Source: an uncultured Clostridia bacterium (GTDB lineage: Bacteria; Bacillota; Clostridia; Christensenellales; Maliibacteriaceae). From it: a stretch of 27,992 nucleotides of DNA. The DNA is taken from positions 1-27,992 of the forward strand of contig CAKTSO010000009.1 of assembly GCA_934613185.1 (NCBI GenBank). Reading direction: 5' to 3'. A program made the position numbers and the translations under genes. Below the pieces are notes generated by a model. The model was not told the DNA's origin. It worked only from the letters and a program-made list of their open reading frames with translations, and did not search any database. Positions 17,716 to 25,558 of this stretch are shown here, piece by piece (position 1 is the stretch's first letter; the number at the start of each line of letters is the position of its first letter).

Positions 17716-17763
17716 GTCTTATCCTCCTAAAAACAAGGCGCATCCCGCAAACGGCGGGCATCG

Positions 17764-18663
17764 TCACTTTTTAAGATACAGCATCGTCTTCATATGAAGC
17801 CGTTCGTCGTCCTCGGCACGACAAATGCCGATCAAATCGTTCTGCGGCGTCAAAAGCCGAACCGATTCCCCGGCGGCAAACGCCTTTTTGTCCGTCTGCG
17901 AAAACGGGATCGCCGCGCCGTTGACGGCGCGCGTCAGCGCCTCTTCCGTCACGCGGCAGGCGGGAATGTCCCGCAAAAGCTCGTCCATCGGCGTCACCGC
18001 TTCGGCGATCCTGCCGGATTCTTTTAATTTCAGCAGTTCTTCAACCCGCCAGGCGTCGTCGATCGAAAGATCGCCGCTTTTTTCACGGGTCAGCGCGCTC
18101 AAATACGCAAGGCTGCCGCATTCGCGCGCAATGTCTGCCGCCAGCGTTCGGATATACGTCCCCGAAGAGCAGCGCACACGGATCGTCGCGGTTTTCTCGT
18201 CCATCCAGACAGGGTTGCCGATCTCACGGATCGTCACCGTCCGCTTCGGGACTTCCGCCTCTTTTCCGTTTCGCGCCAGTTCGTAGGCGTGGCGTCCGTC
18301 GATGCGGATCGCGGAGTAAAGCGGCGGGATCTGTTCGATCTGCCCCGTAAATTTCGGCAGGACGCTTTGGAGCGTCTCTTTCGTCGGGATCGCATCCGTC
18401 CGCGCCGTGATCGTCCCCTGCGCGTCGAGCGTATCGGTCGCCGCGCCGAAGCGCAGCGTCGCCGCATAGGTCTTTTCATGGCCGAGCATGCGGTCGAACA
18501 GCTTCGTTCCCTGCCCCACGAGCACGGGCAGCACGCCGCACGCCGCGGGATCGAGCGTCCCGCCGTGGCCGCATTTTCGCGTCCCCAGCACCCATCGCAG
18601 CCAGACGACGGCGCCGCTTGACGTCATGCCGGGCGGCTTTAAGAAATTGACGACGCCGTTCAT
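17764..18663 (-). CDS. truB: tRNA pseudouridine(55) synthase TruB
   Basis: Converts U55 to pseudouridine in the T-loop of tRNAs. The 299-aa product begins MNGVVNFLKPPGMTS and has the catalytic aspartate D38 in the GHGGTLDPAACGVLP motif. The family KTYAATLRFG, IPPLYSAI and SSGTYIRTLAADI segments follow, and a C-terminal PUA-like region ends the protein. Its ATG overlaps the nrnA stop (ATGA), with GGAG 11 bases upstream. The position between nrnA and ribF is standard for Clostridia. Confidence 0.97.
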   Translation of the reverse strand: MNGVVNFLKPPGMTSSGAVVWLRWVLGTRKCGHGGTLDPAACGVLPVLVGQGTKLFDRMLGHEKTYAATLRFGAATDTLDAQGTITARTDAIPTKETLQSVLPKFTGQIEQIPPLYSAIRIDGRHAYELARNGKEAEVPKRTVTIREIGNPVWMDEKTATIRVRCSSGTYIRTLAADIARECGSLAYLSALTREKSGDLSIDDAWRVEELLKLKESGRIAEAVTPMDELLRDIPACRVTEEALTRAVNGAAIPFSQTDKKAFAAGESVRLLTPQNDLIGICRAEDDERLHMKTMLYLKK

Positions 18664-19634
18664 GCGTTTTGCTTCTCCGAAACGATCGTGCAGAGCGCTT
18701 TTCGCAAAACGGCTTCCGCCTCTTTTGCGGGAACGTCGAACGAACAGCCCGCGGCGTTCTTATGTCCGCCGCCGCCGAAGCACGCCGCGACGGCCGCCAC
18801 ATCGTAGCCGTCCTCGCAGCGAAGGCTCGCCTTGCTGCCGTCCTTCGTGTCACGCAAAAGCGCGCAGACGCGGCAGGTGTCCACGTCGCGCAGGAAATCG
18901 ATGATCCCCTCGCTGTCGCAGGCGTCCGCGCCGCATTCTTCAAAATCCTTCGCCGTCAAAATGCCGGTGATGACCTGATCTTCGCACGCGGTCTTCATGC
19001 TCTGCAATGCGCGCGCGATCAGACGCGTCTTGCCGATTCGGCGCGATGCGTACACGCGCCGGTAGACCAGCGCGGGATCCGCGCCGAAGGCCACAAGATC
19101 GGCCGCCGCGCGAAGCGTCGCCTCGTGCGTGTTGGAAAACGCAAACCCGCCCGTATCCGTGCTGATCGCCGTATAAAGGCAGAGCGCCATTTCGGGCGTG
19201 ATCGTGACGTTCAGCCTTTGAAACAGACGGGTCAACACCTCGCCCGTCGCGGCGGAATCCGCCTCGATCAGATTTTCGTCGCCGAAGCCGCGGTTGGTCA
19301 CATGGTGATCGATCACGACGACGGGACGATCTTTTTTCGAAAGCAAAAATTGAAAGGCGCCAAGGCGCGTCTCGTCCGCGCAGTCGACGCACACGACAAG
19401 ATCAAAATCGTCCGAAAAATCTTCGCAAGGATAGACGATCTCATCCGTTTTCGGCAAAAAGCCGTACTCCGCGCCGATTTTGCCCGGCAGAAGCGCCGTC
19501 GCGGACACGCCGCGCGCTTCCAGCGCCATGCGCATGGCAAGCACGCTGCCGATCGCGTCGCCGTCGGGGCTCACATGCGCGACGACTGCCGCGCGGCGCG
19601 CGCCGAACAAAAGGCTCTCCAGCGTTTTTGCCAT
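18660..19634 (-). CDS. nrnA: DHH/DHHA1 phosphoesterase, NrnA-type oligoribonuclease/pAp phosphatase
   Basis: Degrades very short RNAs left by RNA decay and, in the family, also removes phosphate from pAp. The 324-aa product has HVSPDGDAIGS (H20, D24, D26), an aspartate in VCVDCADE (D84), the DHH motif at 109-111 and the DHHA1 glycine loop GGGGHKNAAG near 287-296. Size and motifs match NrnA rather than the longer RecJ. It begins directly after the rbfA stop and overlaps truB, so it is a full operon member. B. subtilis has no DHH gene between rbfA and truB, but clostridial operons commonly do. Confidence 0.93.
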   Translation of the reverse strand: MAKTLESLLFGARRAAVVAHVSPDGDAIGSVLAMRMALEARGVSATALLPGKIGAEYGFLPKTDEIVYPCEDFSDDFDLVVCVDCADETRLGAFQFLLSKKDRPVVVIDHHVTNRGFGDENLIEADSAATGEVLTRLFQRLNVTITPEMALCLYTAISTDTGGFAFSNTHEATLRAAADLVAFGADPALVYRRVYASRRIGKTRLIARALQSMKTACEDQVITGILTAKDFEECGADACDSEGIIDFLRDVDTCRVCALLRDTKDGSKASLRCEDGYDVAAVAACFGGGGHKNAAGCSFDVPAKEAEAVLRKALCTIVSEKQNA

Positions 19635-20006
19635 TTACTCCTCTTTTCCGCCGCCCTGCGAAGAGACGACTTCGTCGATGCGATGCGTCATGCGCACGCC
19701 GTAGGCGATGGAATCGTCCATGACAAAGTGAAGAAGCGGCGTGTAGCGAATCTTCATGCGCGCGCCGACCTCGCGGCGGATGAACCCGCCCGCGCTTTCG
19801 ATCGCCTTGAAAGACGCCTTCGCGCTTTCTTCGTCTTTATCGTAGACGCTGACATAGACCTTTGCATGGCGAAGATCGCGCGTGACCTCGACGCGGGTCA
19901 CGGAGATCATTCCGCCGATGCGGGGGTCCTTCAAGCCTTTGATGATATCGCTGATCTCCCGCTGCATTTCCACGCTGATGCGGTCGGTCCGAACGACGTC
20001 AGACAT
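19635..20006 (-). CDS. rbfA: ribosome-binding factor A
   Basis: Binds the 30S subunit during late maturation of the 16S rRNA 5' region. The 123-aa product has the family size, a KH-like fold and the typical segments DRISVEMQREISDIIKGLKD, VEVTRDLRHAKVYVSV and RYTPLLHFVMDDS. GAGGTG lies 7 bases upstream of the ATG. It follows infB by 81 bases; ylxP, which lies between them in B. subtilis, is missing. The gap holds no promoter or clear terminator. Confidence 0.97.
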   Translation of the reverse strand: MSDVVRTDRISVEMQREISDIIKGLKDPRIGGMISVTRVEVTRDLRHAKVYVSVYDKDEESAKASFKAIESAGGFIRREVGARMKIRYTPLLHFVMDDSIAYGVRMTHRIDEVVSSQGGGKEE

Positions 20007-20087
20007 CGTATTTCACCTCAAATTCCCGGGCGCACGGAGAAATTCCCGCACGCGTCTTTGGAACAGTTTTTCCGTCTTCGGCGTCTG

Positions 20088-23000
20088 TTACGCCTCGACC
20101 TGCTCGTTGGTAAAGGCTTCCAGCTGGTCGCCCTGTTTGATATCGTTATAGTTGACGAGGCTGATGCCGCACTCGTAGCCCGAGGCGACCTCACGCACGT
20201 CGTCCTTGAAGCGGCGAAGGGAAGCGATCTCGCCTTCGTGCACCACGACGCCGTCGCGGATCAGGCGGACGCTCGCGTTGCGCGTCACCTTGCCGTCGGT
20301 CACATAGCCGCCCGCGATCGTGCCGACCTTGGAGACGCGATAGACCTCACGCACGTCGACATGACCCAGAACGACCTCTTTGAACACCGGCGCAAGCATG
20401 CCGTGGATCGCGTTTTCGATATCCTCGATCGCCTGATAGATGACGCGGTACAGGCGGATATCGACCTTCTCCTGCTCCGCGGCCTCCTTGGCCTGCGGCT
20501 GGGGGCGGACGTTGAAGCCGACGATGATCGCGTTGGACGCGGACGCCAGCATGACGTCCGTGGGCGTGATCGCGCCGACGCCGCCGTGAATGGCGCGCAC
20601 GCGCACCTCGGCGTTGGAAATTTTTTCAAGCGACGCGCGGACGGCTTCGACGCTGCCCTGCACGTCCGCCTTGACGATGACATTCAGTTCCTTGACGTTG
20701 CCCTGTTCGATCTGAGAGAACAGGTCGTCGAGCGAGACCTTGCTCATGGCCTTGATCTGCTCGGCCTTCTGGCGGTCGCGGCGCTCCTCTGCGACCTGGC
20801 GGGAGAAGCTGCCCTCTTCCACGGCGTAGAGGTTGTCGCCCGCCTCGGGAACGTCGGAGAAACCGACGACCTCGACGGGGTCGGACGGGCCCGCCTCCAA
20901 AACGCGGGCGCCCTTGTCGTCCTGCATGGCGCGGACGCGGCCGTAAGCCGTACCTGCGACGATCGTATCGCCGACGTGCAGCGTGCCGTTTTTGACCAGA
21001 ACCGTCGCCACGGGGCCGCGGCCCTTGTCAAGGCGCGCCTCGATGATGATGCCGTTGGCGCGGCGCGCGGGATTGGCGCGAAGCTCCAGAACATCGGCGA
21101 CCAGAAGGATCATTTCAAGAAGCTTGTCGATATTTTCGCCCGTATGCGCGGAGACCGGAACCACGACGGTATCGCCGCCCCACTCTTCGGGGACGAGGTT
21201 ATATTCGGTCAGCTGCTGCATGACGCGGTCGATGTTGGCGTTGGGGCGGTCGATCTTGTTGATCGCCACGATCACGGCGACGCCCGCCGCCTTGGCATGG
21301 TTGATCGCCTCGATCGTCTGCGGCATGATGCCGTCGTCCGCCGCGACGACGAGAACCGCAATGTCCGTCGCCTGCGCGCCGCGGGCGCGCATCGCCGTGA
21401 AGGCTTCGTGGCCGGGCGTGTCGAGGAAGGTGATCTTTCGGCCGTCGAGCGTGACGGTGTAAGCGCCGATGTGCTGCGTGATGCCGCCGGCCTCGGTCGC
21501 GGTGACGTGCGCCTTGCGGATGCGGTCAAGAAGCGAGGTCTTGCCGTGGTCGACGTGACCCATGATCGTCACGACGGGCGGACGCTCGACCAGCTCGCCG
21601 TCGTCGCCTTCGTCGTCGGCAGCGTCATCGAGCATAACTTCCTCCGCCGTCTTTTCGATCTTCTGTTCCAATTCGACGCCAAACTCGTCGCAGACCAGCT
21701 GCGCGGTATCAAAGTCGATATCGTTGTTGATCGTCGCCATAATCCCGAGAAGGAAGAGCTTTTTGATGATCTCGCTGGCGGGACGGCCGATCTTTTCGGA
21801 CAGGTCTTTCACGCTGATGCGCTCCGTCGCCATGACGGCGTGATCGACGCGCGTCGGTTCGATCGGACGCGCCGCGACAGCCTTGTTCTTATTCTTCTTC
21901 TTGCGGCCGCGGAAGCCGTCTTCTTCGCCGTAGTTCATCGACTCGCCCGTCATCCTTCTTTGCGCTCTGCGGTTGAGACCCTGTTTTTCGGAGTCGTTCT
22001 TTTTCGCGTACTGCTTTTTATTGGGATCGTAATTGCTGCCGCCGCGCTTTTCCTGTGTCGGGGGAAGTGCCGGGGCAAGACCGCCGCCGCGGCGATTGCC
22101 GCCACCGCTTCTCTGGCCGCCGAAGCCGCCCGCGTTGCCGCGGGGCGCGTCGCTGCGATTCATGCCGCCGCTGCGGGGCGCGCCGCCCTGCGCGGGACGG
22201 GCGCTTTGCATACGGGGCGCGCCGGCGTTCCGGTCGCGATCGCGGCCGCCGCCGCGCCGCTCGGACGATGCGGCAGGCTGTGCGCCCGGCTCGGGCTTGG
22301 AAATATACACCGGCCCCGTCGTCCTGGGCTGCTGCGGTTTGGCACGCTCGCGCGATTCCTTCGTGCGGAAGTCCAGCACCTTCGGCTGCGCCGCTTTTTG
22401 AGTTTCCTGCTGCAGATCGTTCTTTTCCTCGTTCACGCTATCCCCTTGTGCGCCTTGTGCGCGCTCGTCCTGCCGCGCCTCGGGCTGAACCGCTTCGGCG
22501 CTGTGTTTCGTGGATTCCTCTGCCGCAAAAGGCGCGTCCTGCGTCTTGCGCGGTTCCTCGGCTTTTTCGCTCGTTTCGCGCTTTGCCGTCTTATCGGGCT
22601 CGGGCTTTTCGCCCGTTTCCGTCTGTTTTTTCTCGGGCGCTTTCGCCGCTTCCTTCGGCTTTTCGGCCTTCGCAGTGCGCTTCGGCGCTTCTTTTTCCTT
22701 CGGAACCTTCCCTTCGGATTCGACCTCGGGTTTCGGCGTGTCTTCCGCCTCGGGTTCCTTCGGCGCTTTCGCCGCCGGTTCCGGCTGTTTCGCCTCGACC
22801 GATTCCGCCTTAACTTCCTTTTGTTCCGTTTGTTTCTTTTGCGCGGGCTCGATTTCTTCGGGCTTCTGCTCGATCGCGGGCGCCGGGATCGTCTCTTTCG
22901 TCTGCGGCGCTTCGTCGAACGTCTGCGCCGGTTCTTCCTGCGCTTCCTGCGCCGCGGCGCGCGCGGCGGCCGCTTCCTCTGCGGCTTTCTGCATCGCGCC

Positions 23001-23126
23001 TTCAACGCGCTTGATGCCCTGCGCCTTGCTGCGCCATGCCTGCTGCTGCCGCGTGACGTTCTGCAAAAGCTCCTGCGCCGATTCGCAAAGCTGACGCGTC
23101 ATATCGCTGATTTTTATTTTACTCAT
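20088..23126 (-). CDS. infB: translation initiation factor IF-2 with long low-complexity N-terminus
   Basis: GTPase that brings initiator tRNA to the 30S subunit and promotes subunit joining. The 1012-aa product has an N-terminal helical motif (about 1-40), an EKP-rich charged stretch (about 50-260), an RGG/RSG-rich stretch (about 290-352), the conserved IF2N module (about 433-490), then the GTPase domain with GHVDHGKT at 523-530, DTPGHEAFT and NKIDRPNAN, followed by the beta-barrel and C2 domains. B. subtilis IF2 is about 716 aa, so the extra length is nearly all in the disordered region. The start MSKIKISD has AAAGGAG 12 bases upstream; 29 upstream codons in frame lack similarity. Confidence 0.97.
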   Translation of the reverse strand: MSKIKISDMTRQLCESAQELLQNVTRQQQAWRSKAQGIKRVEGAMQKAAEEAAAARAAAQEAQEEPAQTFDEAPQTKETIPAPAIEQKPEEIEPAQKKQTEQKEVKAESVEAKQPEPAAKAPKEPEAEDTPKPEVESEGKVPKEKEAPKRTAKAEKPKEAAKAPEKKQTETGEKPEPDKTAKRETSEKAEEPRKTQDAPFAAEESTKHSAEAVQPEARQDERAQGAQGDSVNEEKNDLQQETQKAAQPKVLDFRTKESRERAKPQQPRTTGPVYISKPEPGAQPAASSERRGGGRDRDRNAGAPRMQSARPAQGGAPRSGGMNRSDAPRGNAGGFGGQRSGGGNRRGGGLAPALPPTQEKRGGSNYDPNKKQYAKKNDSEKQGLNRRAQRRMTGESMNYGEEDGFRGRKKKNKNKAVAARPIEPTRVDHAVMATERISVKDLSEKIGRPASEIIKKLFLLGIMATINNDIDFDTAQLVCDEFGVELEQKIEKTAEEVMLDDAADDEGDDGELVERPPVVTIMGHVDHGKTSLLDRIRKAHVTATEAGGITQHIGAYTVTLDGRKITFLDTPGHEAFTAMRARGAQATDIAVLVVAADDGIMPQTIEAINHAKAAGVAVIVAINKIDRPNANIDRVMQQLTEYNLVPEEWGGDTVVVPVSAHTGENIDKLLEMILLVADVLELRANPARRANGIIIEARLDKGRGPVATVLVKNGTLHVGDTIVAGTAYGRVRAMQDDKGARVLEAGPSDPVEVVGFSDVPEAGDNLYAVEEGSFSRQVAEERRDRQKAEQIKAMSKVSLDDLFSQIEQGNVKELNVIVKADVQGSVEAVRASLEKISNAEVRVRAIHGGVGAITPTDVMLASASNAIIVGFNVRPQPQAKEAAEQEKVDIRLYRVIYQAIEDIENAIHGMLAPVFKEVVLGHVDVREVYRVSKVGTIAGGYVTDGKVTRNASVRLIRDGVVVHEGEIASLRRFKDDVREVASGYECGISLVNYNDIKQGDQLEAFTNEQVEA

Positions 23127-23151
23127 ACCGCTTTGTCGCTCCTTTCCCGGC

Positions 23152-23463
23152 TCAGGCGTCCGCATCGAACGCACGCTGTGCCAGTGTGGCCAGATTTTCA
23201 TCAAGCACCGCAAAAAGCAGGCAGCTGTCGCGCCCGGCGGCGTGTGCCGCCGAAAGCGTCGCCGGAATGACGTGATAGGGCACGTCGCAGGCGTCGCACA
23301 AATACTGCACGCGGTTTTGCGTCCCCTGCGCGGCGCGCTCGTCGATCAGCACCAAAAAGGCTTCGCCCGTCTGGATGCTGCGTTTGACGGCGAAATCGCC
23401 GCAGGCAAGTTTTCTCGCGCGGGCGCAAAGGCCGATTGCGCCGCGCATTTTCTGCTCGTTCAT
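23152..23463 (-). CDS. ylxQ: L7Ae-family ribosomal/RNA-binding protein (YlxQ)
   Basis: A 103-aa L7Ae/L30e-fold protein, a kink-turn RNA-binding family. The opening RGAIGLCARARKLACGDFAV and the LVLIDERAAQGTQNRV stretch are typical of YlxQ. The ATG at 23463 overlaps the ylxR stop (ATGA) and has AGGAG 10 bases upstream. The frame is open 39 codons further upstream, but that part is antisense-like sequence within ylxR. The order nusA-ylxR-ylxQ-infB is the same in B. subtilis. The physiological RNA target is not evident from the sequence. Confidence 0.92.
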   Translation of the reverse strand: MNEQKMRGAIGLCARARKLACGDFAVKRSIQTGEAFLVLIDERAAQGTQNRVQYLCDACDVPYHVIPATLSAAHAAGRDSCLLFAVLDENLATLAQRAFDADA

Positions 23464-23726
23464 TCTTCTTCCAGCTCCTGCTGCAATTTCAAAAGCGCTT
23501 CCTCGTCGAGGCTCGCCCCGAACGTATGCTCCACGGCGCGGATCTTCACCGCGCGCACGAGGCACTCCTTGTCGCGGCAAAGATACGCGCCGCGCCCGGG
23601 GGCCTTCGAGGTCTTATCCACAAAAACGTTTCCGTCCGCGTCGCGGACCAGGCGCACCAGTTCGCGCTTGGGCTTCATCCGGCGGCAGCCGATGCACATG
23701 CGCATCGGGATCTTTTTTTGTTTCAA
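23460..23726 (-). CDS. rnpM: YlxR/RnpM family RNA-binding protein (RNase P modulator)
   Basis: An 88-aa DUF448 protein. The paired-cysteine RMCIGCR motif (about 9-15) and the GRGAYLC motif (about 44-50) are diagnostic. In B. subtilis the homologue binds RNase P RNA and tunes its activity. The start is a TTG at 23726 with AGGAGG 8 bases upstream; an ATG seven codons further in is possible but leaves the ribosome-binding site too far away. It starts 21 bases after nusA and overlaps ylxQ. Confidence 0.94.
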   Translation of the reverse strand: MKQKKIPMRMCIGCRRMKPKRELVRLVRDADGNVFVDKTSKAPGRGAYLCRDKECLVRAVKIRAVEHTFGASLDEEALLKLQQELEEE

Positions 23727-23747
23727 GCGCCTTTCCTCCTTTGTGTG

Positions 23748-24836
23748 TTACAGATCGAAATCGTCCGCCGCGATCGTCTCATGCGGCATTTCGTCCAGCT
23801 GCTGCTGCATCTGAACGTCGCTTTTGATGTCGATCTTCCAGCCGGTCAGTTTGGCGGCCAGGCGGGCGTTCTGCCCCTCGCGGCCGATGGCGAGCGAAAG
23901 CTGCGTGTCCGGCACGAGCACGCGCGCTGCCTTTTGTTCTTCATCCGCCCAGACGGTCAAAACGTGGGCGGGGCTCAGCGCGTTGGCGATGAACTGCGCG
24001 GGGTCGGGGCTCCAGCGGACGATGTCGATCTTCTCGCCCTTTAATTCCTCGACAATGCGCTCCACGCGCGCACCGCGCTGGCCGACGCACGCGCCGACGG
24101 GGTCAATGTCGTCGGCAAGGGAGCTGACTGCCATTTTCGTGCGGAAGCCCGCCTCGCGCGCGACCGCATGGATCTGCACGACGCCGTTGCGGATCTCGGG
24201 CACTTCCAATTCAAACAGACGGCGCACAAGCCCCGGATGCGTGCGCGAAACAAGGATCTGCGGGCCGCTTGCGGCGCGGCGCACTTCGAGCATGTAGACC
24301 TTGACATAATCGCCCGGACGGAACGATTCCGTCGGCATCATCTCGCCCGCGGACAAAAACGCCTCGGTGCGGCCGATGTCAAGATACACGCCGCCTTTTT
24401 CCACGCGCTTGACGACGGCGTTGACGACTTCGTCCTGGCTGTCGGCGTATTTGTCGTAGATGCTGCTGCGCTCCTCCTCGCGGATACGCTGCACGACGAT
24501 CTGCTTGGCCGTCTGCGCGGCGATGCGTCCGAAGCTCTTGGGCGTGACGTCGCGCTCCAGAACGTCGCCGACGGCGAAGCTCGGGTCGAATACGCGCGCC
24601 TGCTCCAAAGAGACCTCGACGTCGGGCGATTCGACAACTTCGGCGACCGTCCAGCGGCGCAGGACCGTCATCTTGCCCGTTTCGCGGTCGACGTTGACGC
24701 GCACATCGGTGTCCGCGCCGTAGTCGCGCTTATACGCCGTCACAAGCGCGGTCTCGATCGCCTCGATCAAGACGTCTTTATTGATGCCCTTTTCTTTTTC
24801 AAGCGCGCGCAGCGCTTCGATAAAATCCTGATTCAC
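23748..24836 (-). CDS. nusA: transcription termination/antitermination factor NusA
   Basis: RNA polymerase-binding elongation factor that modulates pausing and termination. The 362-aa product has the N-terminal polymerase-binding domain (about 1-125), an S1 domain (about 130-195, with GGVYLDIGRTEAFL) and two KH domains (with CVGQRGARVERI and IGREGQNARLAAKLTGWKIDI). It lacks the acidic C-terminal repeats of proteobacterial NusA, as usual in Firmicutes. The start chosen is GTG at 24836 (NQDFIEALRALEKEKGI), with GGAGG 10 bases upstream. A TTG ten codons earlier, overlapping the rimP stop, is less likely. Confidence 0.97.
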   Translation of the reverse strand: MNQDFIEALRALEKEKGINKDVLIEAIETALVTAYKRDYGADTDVRVNVDRETGKMTVLRRWTVAEVVESPDVEVSLEQARVFDPSFAVGDVLERDVTPKSFGRIAAQTAKQIVVQRIREEERSSIYDKYADSQDEVVNAVVKRVEKGGVYLDIGRTEAFLSAGEMMPTESFRPGDYVKVYMLEVRRAASGPQILVSRTHPGLVRRLFELEVPEIRNGVVQIHAVAREAGFRTKMAVSSLADDIDPVGACVGQRGARVERIVEELKGEKIDIVRWSPDPAQFIANALSPAHVLTVWADEEQKAARVLVPDTQLSLAIGREGQNARLAAKLTGWKIDIKSDVQMQQQLDEMPHETIAADDFDL

Positions 24837-24862
24837 GTTCAGCCAGCCTCCAGTTGCCGTTA

Positions 24863-25327
24863 TCAAAAGTCAAGACGAAACAGCGGCTTGACCGCCGAAA
24901 CGTCGCGCTCTTCAAATTCCATCGGTTGATCTTCTTTGCCCTGTTCGCCGCACAAAATACGGATCTTCCCGTTTTCGCGGCCGTCCAGAACACCTTCGAA
25001 GACCTTTTTGCCGTCTTTGGCGGCATACAGCCGCACCTCGACCTCGCGGCCCTTCATGCGAAGGAAGTCCGCATCGGATTTGAGCGGCCGGTCGCCCGGG
25101 GAAGAGACCTCGAGATAATCGTAGTCGATCTCCTCCAGAGGATCAACGACAGCGCGGTGAAACGCCTCGCATTTGTCGATATCGATCCCGCCGTCGCAGT
25201 CGACGTAAATGCGCAGAAGGCGGCTTTTGCCCATTCGCGCGTTTTCCACATCCACAAGATACAGACCCATCTGCCGCGCGATCGGCTCGGCAAGCTCGCG
25301 GACGCGTTCTTTCATATTGGACGCCAT
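24863..25327 (-). CDS. rimP: ribosome maturation factor RimP
   Basis: Assists 30S assembly. The 154-aa product has the family length, an N-terminal domain with LRIYVDCDGGIDIDKCEAF and the LEVSSPGDRPLKSDADF motif, and an SH3-like C-terminal domain. AGGAGG lies 6 bases before the ATG at 25327. It is the first gene of the nusA-infB operon, downstream of a strong promoter and polC's terminator. An internal ATG four codons later is possible but not needed. Confidence 0.96.
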   Translation of the reverse strand: MASNMKERVRELAEPIARQMGLYLVDVENARMGKSRLLRIYVDCDGGIDIDKCEAFHRAVVDPLEEIDYDYLEVSSPGDRPLKSDADFLRMKGREVEVRLYAAKDGKKVFEGVLDGRENGKIRILCGEQGKEDQPMEFEERDVSAVKPLFRLDF

Positions 25328-25368
25328 GCGGCACCTCCTTATGCGTTGTTTCCCCTATTACATAGAAA

Positions 25369-25389
25369 GAGCGGGAATAATTCCCACTC
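25369..25389 (-). promoter_or_regulatory. hairpin in the rimP operon leader
   Basis: On the minus strand GAGTGGGAA-TTA-TTCCCGCTC forms a 9-bp stem with one T-G pair and is followed by TTTCTAT. The following U-tract is too poor for a sure terminator. It lies between the promoter and the rimP ribosome-binding site, where a weak attenuator or a processing site would fit. Confidence 0.35.
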
Positions 25390-25402
25390 CATCAGCTCTT
25401 GC

Positions 25403-25408
25403 AGTATA
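25403..25408 (-). promoter_or_regulatory. second -10-like box in the rimP upstream region
   Basis: TATACT on the minus strand, in the same GCTATACTG context as the main promoter's -10 box 38 bases upstream. A -35 at 17 bases reads TGAATG, poor, and lies in an inverted repeat ATGAAT-GGG-ATTCAT (25418-25432). It could be a weak second promoter. Confidence 0.3.
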
Positions 25409-25440
25409 GCAGTTTTGATGAATCCCATTCATGCCAATAC

Positions 25441-25469
25441 AGTATAGCACAACTTTGTCCGCGATGCAA
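25441..25469 (-). promoter_or_regulatory. main promoter of the rimP-nusA-infB-ribF operon
   Basis: On the minus strand TTGCAT (25464-25469), a 17-base spacer and TATACT (25441-25446). The start would be near 25434, giving a leader of about 107 nt before rimP. It lies just beyond the polC terminator. Confidence 0.75.
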
Positions 25470-25502
25470 ACTTTCGCGCTGTTTTCGGGGTTTTTCGCGC
25501 GC

Positions 25503-25557
25503 AAAAATGCCCGTTCGGCAGGCAGTTTCTCTCTTTCCCGGCGCGGACGGGCTCATT
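25503..25557 (-). terminator. intrinsic terminator after polC
   Basis: On the minus strand GCCCG (25548-25552) pairs with CGGGC (25509-25513), supported by flanking AAATG/CATTT and an inner GGGA/TGCCT-type pairing, then ATTTTTGC. It follows the polC stop directly. The loop is large. Confidence 0.7.
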
Positions 25558-25558
25558 T

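Noticed and set aside
17735..17763. CCCGC/GCGGG hairpin between truB and ribF as a terminator
   Set aside because: The stem is 5 bp and the nearest T run is about 11 bases away, so it is unlikely to end transcription between these operon genes.
22070..22979. Low-complexity stretch of infB as a DNA repeat or inserted element
   Set aside because: It is in frame, has no terminal repeats and matches the known variable region of IF2, so it is coding low complexity.
18669..23270. Plus-strand open frame of 1533 codons opposite nrnA, rbfA and infB
   Set aside because: It is the mirror of GC-rich codon use in the real genes. It is extremely Arg/Asp/Ala/Phe-biased, has no recognisable motif and crosses several gene boundaries.
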